The notes: generated by a model not told the origin, from the sequence alone. 64,000 nt of DNA from Schistosoma mansoni (GCF_000237925.1 NC_031499.1:5917734-5981733), one strand, 5' to 3'. Positions 20,661 to 34,144 are shown, numbered from the stretch's first letter. Made by a program: numbers and translations.

Positions 20661-22504
20661 CGCAATGCATACGGTAGAGGAATTCATCCATATGGCTTCA
20701 TAATAGTCGGTCTCTGGAGCCCTAATAAGTTCACAAAACCCCTTTCAGGCTAGACCACAAAGCTTCATTATTCTATTTCTGTACTCCGGTTGTGTAATTT
20801 TCTCATTTTTATTATGGATATGTCCATACATTACTTATACCACTGAACAGCCGAAGTTTCAGTAACATCTGTGATTATTGCAGCCAATGTTACTGTTGAT
20901 TTTATCATATAGTTCGCGGCAGTTACTATAATATACCTCATCCTCAATCTGAATCGAGTAGAAAACGTTGCTCTAGCAAACGTAATTCATCAACATATAT
21001 TACATCGAAGGACATCACGGTATTCCGTACAAGGTCTACAATTCATTTAATTACCGCAATTAAAAATACAGGAACTTATTAGTCCCATTTGTTGTAGCCG
21101 CTTAACCACAAACAACCAATAAAGGGGAAGTAAAGGCGAACAAAGGGGAAAATGCATTGACAATAGTGTCAAGTCTACTCTAAAATCTTCTGTGAACCGA
21201 TCATACATGAGCATCAGGTACTCAAACTAGCGCCGTAAACTTGAAATCCCCCGAACGCTACTGATCGGCTAGTCCATAAATCATAGGCTTGCCAGTTCCG
21301 ACATGAAAAAATGACGTTTATCAATAACTCCACTTTACATCCCAACCTAACACCAAATGTAGTAAAACAATTATTTTCGTGCGTAGTTTTGGAAAATTCT
21401 GCATAAGCTTAACAATTGCCGCAATACGCATACAAGCTTGTATGCAAATACGCTAAAACGTATTTGCATATTGCCTTAACATAGACATTTGAGAATTTGC
21501 GTTTTTAAATATTGACATTTTACATTTTCCCGAAAAATAAAAGGCAAAGAATTGAGAATCTCGTTCGGCGTTTAGGAGACTACAATGACAAAAAACCCAG
21601 GGAAAGTTGGTGTAGCGCACATAGTTGAATTGCTGGTCAAGGTTGTAACCATTATCAAATATCCAAAATCTTGGCAATGATATTTTTTAGTAATTTATTT
21701 ATTTATTTTCATTCCATCCATTAGTTTGCTGTATCCCCAAATACTTGATGATATTCGATAGGACGCGAAATTTTTCATTAGTATTGGTCTGTCTGGAAGT
21801 TATTTGTTGATCGATACCTCGTAATCTTTCGTCTCCGGACAGAAGGATTTCTAGAACAATAGTCTTTCATATATATAAAGAATAAAAAAATCGATACCAG
21901 TCACAGTAAGCTAACTGAATCTTTTGAGTCTCTTATTGGTGTTACTTTTCGCCTTAAGGACCTCATTACTTGCCTGTATGAATTGTCTAGAAAATAGGCA
22001 AATTCATGCTGGAGGATTTCACAGTCATTTCATGGCTTATAATCCTTGAGTATAAATTAAATTGTTAGTCTCAGAACCGCATGGATATTTGAACCGGAAG
22101 ATTCCATTTAGAGATCAATCTACTAGTTACTTACGATACGCTACTGGACAGATCAGCGAAATCTGAGGAGTAAACTTAATTATGCATTTAGTGTAGACGA
22201 AAGATGTGACAGCACATGGCCTAGTGCAGACTGAAAGCTACTAAAACGTCCAATAGGTGATTCTGATGAGGGTGATGTTAAGGAAATTAAACGCTTGTTG
22301 TTTTTCCTCGACAAATAACGATAGATAGAACAATATATTTAATACGAATAAAAGGCTTGTGCTACACATGAATGTCTGAAAGGCTGAGCCATGTCTTTCA
22401 ATAAATTGAATAGACTCTTCCCGCCTTCTCTGATGTGTTTTCCCCGCGTTAGATGTTGAATATCTATTTTCCCAGTCATCTTATATTCAGCTTTGAGGAA
22501 TTTG
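20661..22504. other. Intergenic, nothing recognised
   Basis: No splice-bounded frame, SINE or retroelement that I can identify. A palindromic stretch AAGCTTGTATGCAAATACGC lies near 21435. Confidence 0.5.
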
Positions 22505-25500
22505 TAATTAGTTTCAGTTTCAGTTTGGAAAGGACAGGAGGCTTGATGGCCTGTGCTAGTCCTGGCAATGATCGTCTCTCAGCTGATCCAGCTTTCCTTT
22601 GAAAGAGTCGACGGATGGAGCCTCAACCACGTGTTAAGGTAATGAGTTCCAATCGTTGATGATTCGATGGGAAAGTCGGTAGTCAACTGACAAGTAATTC
22701 GTTCTAGGCTTGTAAACATTTTTGGAGTGTCCTCGTAAATTTCCTCTTTTGTGGGACAAGAAAAATGAGGGCATATGAGGTGCAAATTTGTCATTAAGCA
22801 ATTTGAAAACTGTGATCAAGTCTCCTCTGATTCTTCGATACTTCAGCGGGAATAGGTTTAGCTTGGTCAGTCTAGTACCATACGGGAGCTTCGCTATTCT
22901 GGGAATCAGCCTAGTTGCTGTTCTCCAAATTCTTTACAAGAGTTCACTGTCATTTTTTTAGACACTGGCTAGCTGCTTGTATGCAGTACTCTAGTTTCAG
23001 CCGTATGAACACTGTATACAAAGTCAGAAATGTTTTAGAGTCGAGATGCCTAAAAGCCCTGAGTATGGACCATAAAGTTCTGAAACCTTTGGCGGCTATT
23101 GCACGGCGGTGTGCAGTAGTCTTTAAGTCTTGACTAACGATGACGCCTAAGTCATTGTGTGTCTGGACAATAGATAGCTCAGTGTTATTCATCGTGTATG
23201 TATCTGTAAGCTGGTGGCCAACATGCATCACAATACACTTGGAAGTGTTTATCAGCAATTGCCAGATTCGGGACCATTCAGATAATTTTCCTAGGCCATT
23301 TTGTAGTTCTAAGCTATCACCCTTACTTTGTATCGCTCTCCATATCTTGACATCATCAGCATAGAGTAAGACCGATGACGATAGTAGACGAGGGAGGTCA
23401 TTTACGTACAGGAGGAATAACACTGGCCCCAAAACTGTACCCCGGGGGACTCCACTAAGCACAGTTTCCCAGCTAAACAACTTGGAGTTCACCCTTACTC
23501 TTTGTTGACGCCCAACTAGGAAGTCTTTTATCTACATCAATAGATTGCCTCCAATCCCGACATTCCTTAGCTTATATAACAGCCGGTTATGCGGAACTTT
23601 GTCGAAAGCTTTGCTGAAATCGATGTAAACTACGTCTATAGGTAACTTTTGGTCCTTAAGAGTGCACCAGCTTTCACGAGCGACTAATAAGTTAGTGAGA
23701 CAAGAGTAACCTGTTCTAAAACCGTGCTGCTTTTCCGAGAGCATCCGGTTTTCATCGAAATACTTTAACAGCTCCTTCGGAATAATCTCTTCTACGATTT
23801 TAACAACCACACTAGTTAGGCTAATGGGTCGGTAATACTCAGGCTTATGTTTTGTACCTGTTTTGAAGACAGGACTTACTATGGAGTTCCTCCAGTCTTT
23901 TGGTAGACGACCCTGGGTTACGGATAGATAAAAAGATATACTTAAAGGGTTCGCAACAAAGTTAGCTAATTCCTTCAGTAACCTAGGATGTAGTTCATCG
24001 GGTCCAGTGGATTTACCTATGTCAAGCTTAATTAACAGACCAAAGACATCGAGTTCTTTAATGGTCACGCTGTCCAGTGTTTGTGTGGGGATTTTCACGG
24101 ACTGGTGAGAAGGGTGTTCCTATGGTGTATACATTGCTAAAGTATTTAGAGAATACTTGAGCTTTGATAAAGTCGTCCTCCACTAGTGATGAGGCAGTAC
24201 TGTCTCCCCATAGTGAAGGGACATTTCTTCCTCTTTCGGCCCTTTGGTTTATACGCGAATACAAGAGTTTATGGCATTCTATGGATTCCTTAGAGATTTT
24301 CTCGTCGGACAGATTTCGGGACTTACGGAGGGTCGAGGCAAAGTATTCCGAGATTTTTATAGTGATATTTTGACTCATTAGTCCCCAGTAACCTAAATCT
24401 ATCCCACATTTTCCTTCTTTTACAGAGAAGGACGCTAACCTTCCTACTGAACCACAGTGGGGAGTTTCTTGGCCCTTTAGGTGTAGCCCAAGGGATGTGT
24501 GGGGGTACCTTTTAAGTATAAATTCCGGAATACATCCCAAGTCGTTTCAATTGATGACTCTGGGTCTATTTTCCAATCTGCTGATGATGCTGATTTCATG
24601 ATGTTTGGTATGTTTGCTTTCCAGACGTTAAGTCTGGATTGAGCTGAGGCGTGCTCGTGATCGACAGTTATATGGAAGTCAAAGCTTAAAACTGCATGAT
24701 CACTTTTGCCAAGGGGCGGCATGTAATCCAGGTTTGCAACGTCATCCTCATAATGAGTCAATATAAGATCTCGTAAGGATGATGCAGAACGCGGGTCGCA
24801 CCTAGTTGCTTCTTTCACATGTTGCACTAGGGCATATGTGATTACCGCATCAACTGGTTTCTGTTCGAAGGAATTATCTGACGATTCAGTCCGCAGGTTT
24901 CTCCAGTCCACCATGGGTGCGTTAAAGTCCCCTAGGATTAGACATCGATCACTTCGTGATAAAGTGTTGAGAATGCTTAGCAGGACCTCGTTTACCTCAC
25001 ATCTTGGACTGCGATAGATCAAACCAAGCAGCAGCTCTTGTCCCTTGCATTTCAGGCGACAGCTAACTACTCCACTCTCATGGAATACAATGTCGATAAT
25101 GGAGAATGGGATAGCATTCCTAAGGAATAGAGCTACTCCCCCTCCTTTACGCGTTTGTATTCTATCGGCCCTTACTAATGTAAAACCCTCGAAATCAAGT
25201 TCCCTACTATCTATAGACAGAGTCAGCCAAGTTTCTGTGACTGCAATTATGTCCGGCTTAGTAGAGTCAATCTGTACACTTAGTTCCGATAGCCTAGTGA
25301 GGAAGCTCTGGGCATTGGTGTAACAGATCTGAAGCCTATTTAAGTGGCTCCATGCTCCACTCAAAGTGACTTCGGTATCATCCCCTGTCGAAGCCTCATA
25401 ACCCGAAAATTTACAAGTTTCAGGTATTTTTCGCCATAGTCCAGTCTGAGATGTAGTTCTTTTTCTGCTTCCCGTCTTTTTACACGGTCCGCCAGCAGCA

Positions 25501-26493
25501 AGTCCTTACGGAGAAAAACTCTTGAACCCTTTAGTTTGTGTCCATATTGTAAGATTAAGTCGCGTTCGTTTGGGGATTTGACAACTACTTTCAGCAGTCT
25601 AGACTGATTAGGCTTCATATTTTCCAGGCTACTTAGTCTATGCACTTTTAGCAAGGTGACTCAGGAGATGTTTAGGGTCATTACTTGGTTGAGTAGCTGT
25701 TTTATCAACACAATGTCGTGCTCAAAACGAGCTTTCAGTTCTGAGCTCTCACTCTCCTTGATTCTATGAAAAATGACTGATCTGTCGCCGAGATCAGACT
25801 TCGGCTTTTCGACTACTTTGATGAGGGTAGGATTCCCTTTTACGTCGTTTTGTCGTTTTTTCTTGCGAACTGTACCTAATCCTCGACGTTGTTTGGAGTA
25901 GTAACCACAGTCGCTTCAGGCGGACTATGGGATTTCGGAGGGTTGAGAACGACCTGGGAGGTCGGATCGTCTTTCACGCTGGAAACCGATCGAGTCTTGC
26001 GGTTTCGGATTCCGAGAAACAGAAGAGACTTTTTTCGCGAGTTTCTGGTTGGGACAGACTTCTTTGGAGGCTGTCCTTCCTCCTTTGGACGATGTGAGTC
26101 TGCATTTTTTGGACTTACTTGTGCTTGCCTTACACCAATCTGCGTGTCGACAGATCGAGTTCTGACTGACGTGTCCCGACCGCGCCTGCCGAGACACTTT
26201 TTCGCAGCATTGACCATTGAGATGGCCTCGGTTTAAAGTCTATTTGCATCCAGACAGCACTATTGACATAGCCATATACAAGCATTACTACTGAACCGTT
26301 TAAAAGCCGCAGGCGTTAGATTCTTGCAAACTTCGTGGTACCAGCCTTTGAACTCGTCGCACTGCATGCCGCTGTCAACGGGATATCGACAACCTGGACG
26401 CTGGCAAGTGCTTTTATTGCACCTTCCAGTCATTTGAGGGGGAAAAAGTGAGCTTTGACCAAAAAGTAGAAAACTGTAAATAGTTAGGACCAA
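22505..26493 (-). mobile_element. CR1-type non-LTR retrotransposon, decayed
   Basis: Two-ORF LINE on the minus strand. ORF1 (26493-25361, broken) begins with a Cys-rich PHD-like finger (CNKSTCQRPGC ... CDEFKGWYHEVC), then a basic linker, then HRLSSLENMKPNQSRLL, likely part of an RRM-like region. ORF2 (25364-22579) has an apurinic-type endonuclease (TETWLT, GDFNAPMVDW, KSDHAVLSF) and reverse transcriptase (IDFSKAFDKVPHN, GVPRGTVLGP, LLYADDVKIW). Breaks seen: frameshifts near 24.48 and 24.10 kb, a Trp-to-TAG stop at 23532-23534, and another shift near 22.8 kb. The 3' end lies near 22505, after a tract of GTTTCA repeats. Clade (CR1) is inferred from ORF1/ORF2 layout. Confidence 0.85.
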
Positions 26494-26639
26494 AGTACCA
26501 ACAGATAAAATAGAGAAAACAAGGTACTCTAGAGTACCGACGATTAACTATTTTAGAAATCAAAAATGATACTCTAATCGAATACTTTAACTGAAAGAAA
26601 TTCAACCAATGTATAAACAATAGTCTTGATACGTTAATA

Positions 26640-28079
26640 ACGATCAAAACAATAAAATTTACTCAACGAGGAATAATACCACTGTCCTTTTTAAATAGCG
26701 CGTTTCTTTACCCATTACAACTAGAAATATTCACTTTAGCTAAATTAATCATATTGAGCAGAAACCAACGTAGTATAAAGATAAACTGATTCTATTTGTG
26801 TCGGTTTACATGAAAACACCATCATTTATGGCACGTCGACTGTTTCTAAACCAAGGTAAGTCAGTGGTCGCTTGGTTTAAAATTTGGGGCACAGAATTCA
26901 AAACTTGAAATAAATATAATATTTTCCAAAATATGCTTATGAGTTTTAACATTCACCATCGATTATGAAATGATTACTGATGACTCCGTGCTCTCTGAAA
27001 TCATTCGGAAAACAAATATTTCCTCCCTGTGATGTGAAAAACATTTGCCGTTCCAGACAAATGTGTCTGTAAACAATGTGTCTTGCAACCTACACGCAGT
27101 AACAATATCTTGATCTCTCTGTTCTGTCACAGCAGTGAACCCCTTAACAATGCACGTCTACAGGATGTTCTGTGGTAACAACCAAACCTTAATTTATTGT
27201 TCCCTGCCAACTCATACACTGAAAAGTGTGAGAAATTTCTACACCGACCAACAAAACTATATTAACGGTTTTTAGACCAGGAGTGGGTACTTTAACTTAT
27301 GAATGGACACTGGAATGTCGATTTTGCCAATAGCTCATTATCAAACACTGTGATAATCCTTCACAGAACTGTGTTGCCGTAACTGAACACTTAAAACCTA
27401 ATAAATTCACATTATTCACTACGACAAATCTGAACTCTCACGTAAATATAGCGCGAAAATCAGGTAACGTTTTATATAACTATGTATTTTTAAAGACTTT
27501 CCATCATTGCACTTAAGACATGAAACCTATGTATTTGCTAGAGTATTACGTGGTTGAAATGGCAGTTAGGAAGAGCTTGACACCATAAGAAGTAGCTCTA
27601 AAACAAATGGCCTGACATCTCTGAGTAATTACATTAGTAAACCAAAAGACTTTCCATTTTTTTATCTAGGGCTACAGAATCTACAATGATCTCATAGATA
27701 TGTGTAATATTTAGTAGTAATTTCCGAAATGTTAATGGAGAACGTCTTCTCACCTCGACGATATGATACGTATATCCGGCGACTGTGCAAATGTGTGAAA
27801 CAATGCTAAAACTTAATCCGACCTAATAATAAATCAAAGAATCCAACATGTGTAATAACTGACATTATTATTCATATGTTCTCTAACAGACGTGGCAGTA
27901 ACAAGCCACTAATGTTAAAGATCAATAACGTTATCGCGCAGTACTGGACAAAGGAAACAGCAAAGGCAACGAAGTACAGACTCATAAACTTCATTTTAGT
28001 TATTTTGCGAATCATGGGGATTACTGTAAGACTGGTATCTCGGATAACTTTCCTATTCAAGATCTTATCTCTGAGCCAC
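26640..28079. other. Intergenic, possible CR1 5' flank
   Basis: AT-rich, no recognisable genes. The part nearest 26640 may include 5' UTR of the decayed CR1 element. Confidence 0.4.
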
Positions 28080-28375
28080 AACATGATTTCTAAATATCTG
28101 TTGACCGTATACCAACAGCTACAACCTACTGTGCGAGAGAAAAAATCAGCCTCCAGTTGAGGAGGAAATGAAGAAAAAACGTTTAAGGTGGATAAGACAC
28201 ACATCGAAGAAGTCATCAGACTGCATCACAAAGCAAGCGCTAAATTGGAATCATTAAAAAACAGAAAATATCAAGTCCAAATAGCACACTATATCGGAAA
28301 TCGAAAGCACTTTCAAAAAGGATGGATAGCAGGTGGAAAGAACTGAAATAATCTGTCTAGGACAGATTCAGATGA
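28080..28375 (+). mobile_element. RTE-like retrotransposon C-terminal fragment
   Basis: Decayed plus-strand frames give NLLCERKNQPPVEEEMKKK, RLRWIRHTSKKSSDCITKQA and LNWN, the typical tail of RTE-clade schistosome elements (LLWERTNQ..VEEEIRKRRWKWIGHT). The same region is better preserved at 56.69-57.09 kb. Truncated at both ends. Confidence 0.6.
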
Positions 28376-28887
28376 GGAATGTCAGTTGATGGCCTGCGCT
28401 CCTTCAGAAAAAGTGACAGGAGTAAGTAAGTATTTCTGAAGAACACATATGAGCCGTAAAGAGAGTAGTCTATTTGATGCCATGACCGAGATGTTGTGTG
28501 ACCACTCCTGCATGACCGAGCTATGCCATTCTGATTTCTCTGTTTTCGCGTTCGTCATTACTGCCATCCTCAATGTGTTAGGTGTTGAATATCAACCGTC
28601 TCAGAAATTACATGTTCAGCTTCAAGAATCGTAAGCATAGAAACCAATACCACTATAATTTCACGAAAAAGACTTCAGGAATTGATTGTGATCACAGTTA
28701 CCTTGCACTATGTGACACGTTAGTGCCCGAAGCCAAGTGACAAAGGGTCCTAGCGTTTTCAAACATTTTACTTCAAACTCGTACACCAGTTGCTACACAA
28801 CTGAAATCTTATTTTAAGCTTTGATGGTTTACCCAAATACTAGCTAAGATATAGCACAAGATCAGCCAAATGCATAACTACGGCCAA

Positions 28888-29145
28888 CAATCGAATCCGC
28901 TCTCGCGAGATTCGAACCCAGGACCTACCAGTCTCGAGCCGGAGCCCTTAACCGATAGACCGCTGAGCTGGCATCCAACGGTGTTAATGTCTAACCTCAA
29001 CCAATCCACGAAATTGCTCAACCAACTTCCAATGTACTGAGGTAGATACCTGTCTCTACCTGACATGGGTTAGCTCCACTGGCCACGACTTCTCACTAGA
29101 ACTCCAGGAATTACCTCAAGGAGCCAGTCACTAGTGAGCATATGA
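28888..29145 (-). repeat. SINE-A copy lacking the ribozyme end
   Basis: tRNA-like half and 5' body only: GAGATTCGAACCCAGGACC, ACCGCTGAGCTGGCATCC, CTCACTAGAACTCCAGG. Truncated before the hammerhead. Confidence 0.75.
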
Positions 29146-29156
29146 TCATGATCACA

Positions 29157-29455
29157 AGGGGTATTTTTGTGGAGATTTAGTAACTTTATAGTGAAGATCA
29201 AGAGTCAATTAAGACTAGACCACCATTGAAAACCTGGAAGCACTGGACGGCCGTTTCGTCCTATTTTGGGACTCCTCAGCAGTGCGCACCCACAATCCCG
29301 CTCTCGCGGGATTCGAACCCAGGACCTACCAGTCTCGAGCAGGAGCCCTTAACCGATAGACCACTGAGCTGGCATCCAACGGTGTTAATGTCTAACCTCA
29401 ATCGACTCATGATCTTAACTATAAAATTACTAAATCTCCACAAAAACCCCCCATT
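29157..29455 (-). repeat. SINE-A copy with inverted ends and intact hammerhead
   Basis: Complete short form. It begins with TTTTGTGGAGATTTAGTAAC and ends with the inverse complement of the same sequence (TTACTAAATCTCCACAAAAA), about 60 bp on each side. In between are the hammerhead (29240-29285), B box (GATTCGAACCCAGG) and A box (CCACTGAGCTGG) in minus-strand sense. Confidence 0.8.
29240..29285 (-). ncRNA. Hammerhead ribozyme, SINE-A type, intact core
   Basis: Minus strand: stem I GCACTG/CAGTGC perfect; core CTGAGGAG; stem II GTCC/GGAC; GAAA; very short stem III (CGGCCG); cleavage triplet GTC. The predicted cut lies between 29246 and 29245. All conserved residues (C3-A9, G12-A14, A15.1, U16.1, H17) are present. 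Confidence 0.85.
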
Positions 29456-30724
29456 TGAACTTATTTGTTAACACATTTGACCTAGGAACTCTCGGTTTCA
29501 CTCTTCTTTAAGGCTTGGTATTTTGGACGTTTTTACTACATGAACCTAAAGATTGAAAACGACATAATTTGGTTGATTGTTAGAAGTTTACAAATAAACT
29601 TTGGTAAATGAATTGGTTGTTAGATAGGGTTGTAAGTTACGAGTGGATCAATCGGCTGTGCATCAATAATGAACGAAGTCCATATTTGAACGTGACGTTC
29701 CATACCTTATTATGCTGCAAACTTGAATAGTTAAGAAAATACAAGCTAAATGATCACCTTACATATGCTGGCCTTTCGTTTTCAGCTGACTATCGTGACA
29801 TTATTCAATACCTAAATATGCGAAATTCATTTGTTTGTACTTCGTCGTATGTTCTATTTTCGAGCAGTTCTACCTGAAACTCCAGCAGAAATCGTTTAGG
29901 GTACATGTCTCTCTTGAGACGAATTATATTCCATAAAATTTTGTCAAGTTCTGCTAGTTCATTGTGCAACAAGTAATGCAAAATATATTCTCCATATATT
30001 TTTCAGTTGATTCAAATGTTTTATCGAATATCATAAATAACATTCAGAAAGTGGTTTGAATTTGTCACTCACATTTACACACGACAGTCAAAAATACAAA
30101 CAAACCTATTAGAGTAGTAATTTTTGTGCAGTGATCATCTAATTAACATCACGTTAATTTGTAAACCATTTCCGAATAGTGAGTTAGTACAAAGTTATTA
30201 GTCAAAATATTAGAATTGATACTAAAATTAAACAGTGGGTAATAGTACACTGTTTTTGTGTTATTAATACATAGACTATTGACTGACTTGTATCTGCACG
30301 TTAGTGTATGGTGATGTGAATGTCTGTTAATAATCTTCCATTCATTCGGTTATCGGCATAAAACTCGACCGATCAATAATTTACCAATGGTGCACACATT
30401 TATATTATATGAGAGAATTAATTAACTAATCCATGAACACGTTCTCTTCCCATGTGTGGTCTGATTACTAACGCGTGTTCTTTTCACTTGTCTCACTCAT
30501 GATAAAATCGATTCCAGCCTAGCTTATATTGAGCTTCTCTATCTTTCGATTTGAAATAAGCCTAATTTAATTTGGCAGACGATGCACTGCAATGTATATG
30601 AACTGAAAACGACGGTTATAATTAAGATCATGAACCGATCAAGAATAGAAAACCATTGAGAACCTGAAAGCACTTAATGGCCGTTTCGGCCTAGCAAGCA
30701 ACACCTCACTAGTGTGAGTGGAGA

Positions 30725-31432
30725 TGTTAGCAGTGGGAAGTATGTTTAAAAGTCAACTAACACAACCAAGTAGTCAACTTGGCATCACCAAACCACTATT
30801 CGAATGATAATCAAATGCAACCTCACTCTCTGATACTGTGATAATGTGCACTCATAATGACTTCTTTTACATTTGTACCAAGATGAAACCTGTATCACAA
30901 AACAGCACTTTGCACACCATACAATACTGTGGTGTTTATATGAACCAATGATTCATTTGTACTTGATGAGTGCTTGATTTCGAATTCCAAATACAGTACA
31001 TTCGTTCGCGTTCATCTATTACTTCTTGATTAAACTGAGTTATTTCTGGGATTTCTAGTTTATACTATAATTCAAATACTCCTAATTATCACATTGGCGT
31101 CGTGATGGAGACTGTGATGGAACGTTGGACATAAATTTAGATTTTGATGCTTTTGGGGATTACATGGTAAGGTTAGAAATATGGACTGTGATCAAAGAAG
31201 ATGATGATGATTTCAATATTGTGGCTCATATCCTTACATTCATGGCAAAAGAAGCATACAGTTCAATAAAGATTTCGGCATTTCCAGAGAAGCCGATTTC
31301 AATCTCTTATGCAACTCCCAAGCAACTAATACTGGACCATGTAAAGTATACAAATTTCGAATGAGGTGAACGAGAGTTGATGGTTTTTTTTAATCCGTTC
31401 AGTTACAGCAATATTTAATGCAGGATATTAGA
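30725..31432 (+). mobile_element. Gypsy-type LTR plus gag fragment, left arm
   Basis: A 369-bp TG...CA block (30725-31093) is followed at once by TTGGCGTC, placed like a tRNA primer-binding site. A gag-like frame 31125-31364 then reads MDINLDFDAFGDYMVRLEIW ... ISYATPKQLILDHVKYTNFE and stops at a TGA where GERE continues in frame. The pattern ATPKQLLLDHV.YTNFECG is a common schistosome Gypsy gag motif (family knowledge). Everything downstream of gag is missing. Mirror copy at 47249-47955. Confidence 0.6.
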
Positions 31433-31739
31433 AGAAGAGGTCACTGAAGAGGTGTCTGTGAGTTCTCACACAACCGAGTATCATCCATACAACTTTGACT
31501 GAGAACTCAGCAAAATCTGACTGCAGTAAACTGACTTGTATGTAAAGGTAAACCGTTCATTCGGAATTGGTCTCCTACAACTAAATGAAAGTGCTTTCCT
31601 GTAGATTGTCTGATCAACTGAATCAGTTTGTGTGAGTGGTGTAATTGAGTGACAGTCGTGCACAGTATTTCAACTGTTGACTAAATACTCCCAAAGAATA
31701 GACATCAAAATTCAGAGTAAATCATCAACCAAAATTAGA
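31433..31739. repeat. 307-bp left-arm-only segment flanked by ATTAGA
   Basis: ATTAGA at 31427-31432 is repeated at 31734-31739. The right arm has a single ATTAGA at this point (47248-47253, inverse). Either an insertion with a 6-bp target duplication or a right-arm deletion between short direct repeats. No coding content recognised. Confidence 0.7.
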
Positions 31740-32289
31740 TCTTATCGTGCAGTAAAGCACACTCTCATATAAGAAATAATTGACAGAAATTAGAGATGAT
31801 TAAAATTCAATGTCAGAACGTTGATGAGTGAATATTTTAAATTTTGTAGATCACTCACTGACCAACAGAGTGGAGGTGTAAAATATCAGTCTCACTTGTT
31901 ATGACTTCAAATGCATTAAACCACTGACTATGTTACACCTACATAATCGGATACTTGTCAACACCTATATTGATAGTTTTGTGAAATCGATGGAAATCGG
32001 TGGATTAAAAGAGTTACCTGACAATGATCATCTGACAGTGGTTAAAAATGTTGTTCATATAAAATTGACAAAGCAACACTACAATCACATGACTGCACTC
32101 CGACGTGAACAACATTCGTAGTTTGTTTTAAGTAGAATCCAAAGCATTTCATCATTATCACATTAGATGACGTTTGATTTACATCACTGTCAACAGTAAT
32201 TGCTCATTTGACTACCGTGAAAATTAAATTAAACTACAATAAAAACGGATAATATATGAGTTTCTAATAATATTGTTACTATTTTTATC

Positions 32290-32375
32290 GGTCAAATTAA
32301 TATAATAATATAATATATTAATATAATATAATATAATAATATAATATATATATATATATAATATAACATATATAG
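32290..32375. repeat. AT/TATAA microsatellite
   Basis: Irregular ATAATATAAT and TATATATATA tract at the left border of the left-arm-only insertion. Confidence 0.85.
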
Positions 32376-32818
32376 ATATTCTGAAAATAGTAACTACAGT
32401 ATTCAAGCCAGTTTACAGGCATGGCCTATCTGATATAAATAGTAACATTAGATGTAGAGAACGAACATGTGATGTAGTATTGTCTTAAGTTTGTTAAATC
32501 AATAGTTATTTAGATAGTGCATTTATGACATGTATTACAGCATTCCAGTGCATCAGCAAGGAGTTTTAAATGTTTTCTTTAGTGAATAGCCTGTTGATCT
32601 GTGAACAATGTTATTTAGGGTTATTTACTGTGCCGGGACGAATTATTGATAATTATCTGCAACTAGAGAAAGTAAAATGAAAACAGAGAGCACGAAACAA
32701 CAAAACATTGATTACCAAAATATGTCAGTCATGTTTACCACTGCTCATGTTAGATACTATTCAAATAAGTTAAGGTTGCTAGGGACAGTGTTAGCGTAAA
32801 GTGACACCAGGTAAGTGG

Positions 32819-34144
32819 CTAAACATTTAAAGTTCCTGTAATCTCACATGGGGAGTAAGATACACTTACGGGCGCTAGAACATTTAATGCATTTTCAGAG
32901 AAGCAGTAAGCATCAGTGGAACGAACAAATAATGGGAGAGATTTTATCGTAAGGATAGTTTGAGGTAGATTATTCCAGAGTCTAGAAAATTTACAGATAA
33001 AGTAATTCATATAGAGAGATGAGTTAGAATGTGTTTGTTTTTCTAATGACAAGCAGTTACGTACGTCGTAATCAGAAGTTTCTGAATATTGAATCGCCTA
33101 GTTGGATGTGATGGATATTTTGTTAAATATTTTGAAGAAGAAGATAGGATTTCGTTTGAGTCTCCTCTTTCATAAAGCGTAGCGCCCAAGTTTATTACAC
33201 CTAGAATTATATGTCAAGGCACAACCAGTTCCAAGAGTACGAAGTGTAAATCGTCTCTGTACTGATTTCAGCCTTAATTTATCCTTTATGCGCGCGCTAC
33301 TAAGAATAAACGCGCAGTATTCTAGAAGTAGTCGAACACAAACTTTGCACATTAAAACAAGTGATTCATTGTTCAAAAGGTTTCGATTTATGCAACCTAT
33401 ATCTGTTCTGTAAACGACATGTCGTAGGAGTACATAAGTCTACAACAGTATGTAACCTAGATAACACTTCACCATTTTTGGTAAGATATAAGTTGAATGA
33501 TGTATCACCGAAACATATCCATCCATATTTAGCTGTATTAAGCTCCAGCTGCCACTTTCAGCACCACTGTGTTACCTTGTTAGGCACCGTGCTGATGCAA
33601 TTTTGAATATTGTTCAGCTCATGTGGAGAAAAAGAATACACTACTTTAAGATTATCTGCGTACAGAAAAGGGCTTACCCACACAAAAACACTCAGAAATA
33701 TCATTGATAAACAACAAAAAGGGCAAAGAACCTAAGGCACTATCTTGTATTAAGCCACTTCTAACAGGGATAGTGTTCGACAATAAAGAGTTGATTTTAA
33801 TTAATTAATGTCTGTTGCTGAGGAAGAGATCAAAAACAACCAAGCAGTTTTTTGGACAACGTAAGATGCGAGTCTACTATGAGATGTTGGTGGTTAACCA
33901 TGTCAAAGGCTTAAGAAATGTCCAGGTATAGCACTCATACAAGATATCCTTAACTGCTTATAAAATAGACTAAATGAAAGAAGTCAAAATGACTTGTCAT
34001 ACAAGATTGATTTTCAAGAAATCCATGTTGTGCGGCATTGAAAAATATTTCAGTGAGTAAATAGTTGGATTGTTCGTCACTAAACGTTGTTTCCATAATC
34101 CTAGAGATAACTGGAGTAATATTTATGGGCCAATAATTGTTCAT
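32819..34144 (-). mobile_element. Decayed non-LTR retrotransposon, left arm only
   Basis: Minus-strand fragments of reverse transcriptase in order: NNYWPINITPVISRIMETTF and NAAQHGFLENQSC (33950-34144), then LLLEYCAFILSSARIKDKL with VQRRFTLRTLG (33170-33376), then the C-terminal CKFSRLWNNLPQTI (32819-33052). These are the NYRPISLT, QHGF, LEY..VQRRFT and WN.LP signatures of Jockey/CR1-like LINEs, with many stops and gaps between. It lies inside ~2.1 kb (about 32300-34389) that has no counterpart in the right arm. Confidence 0.7.
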
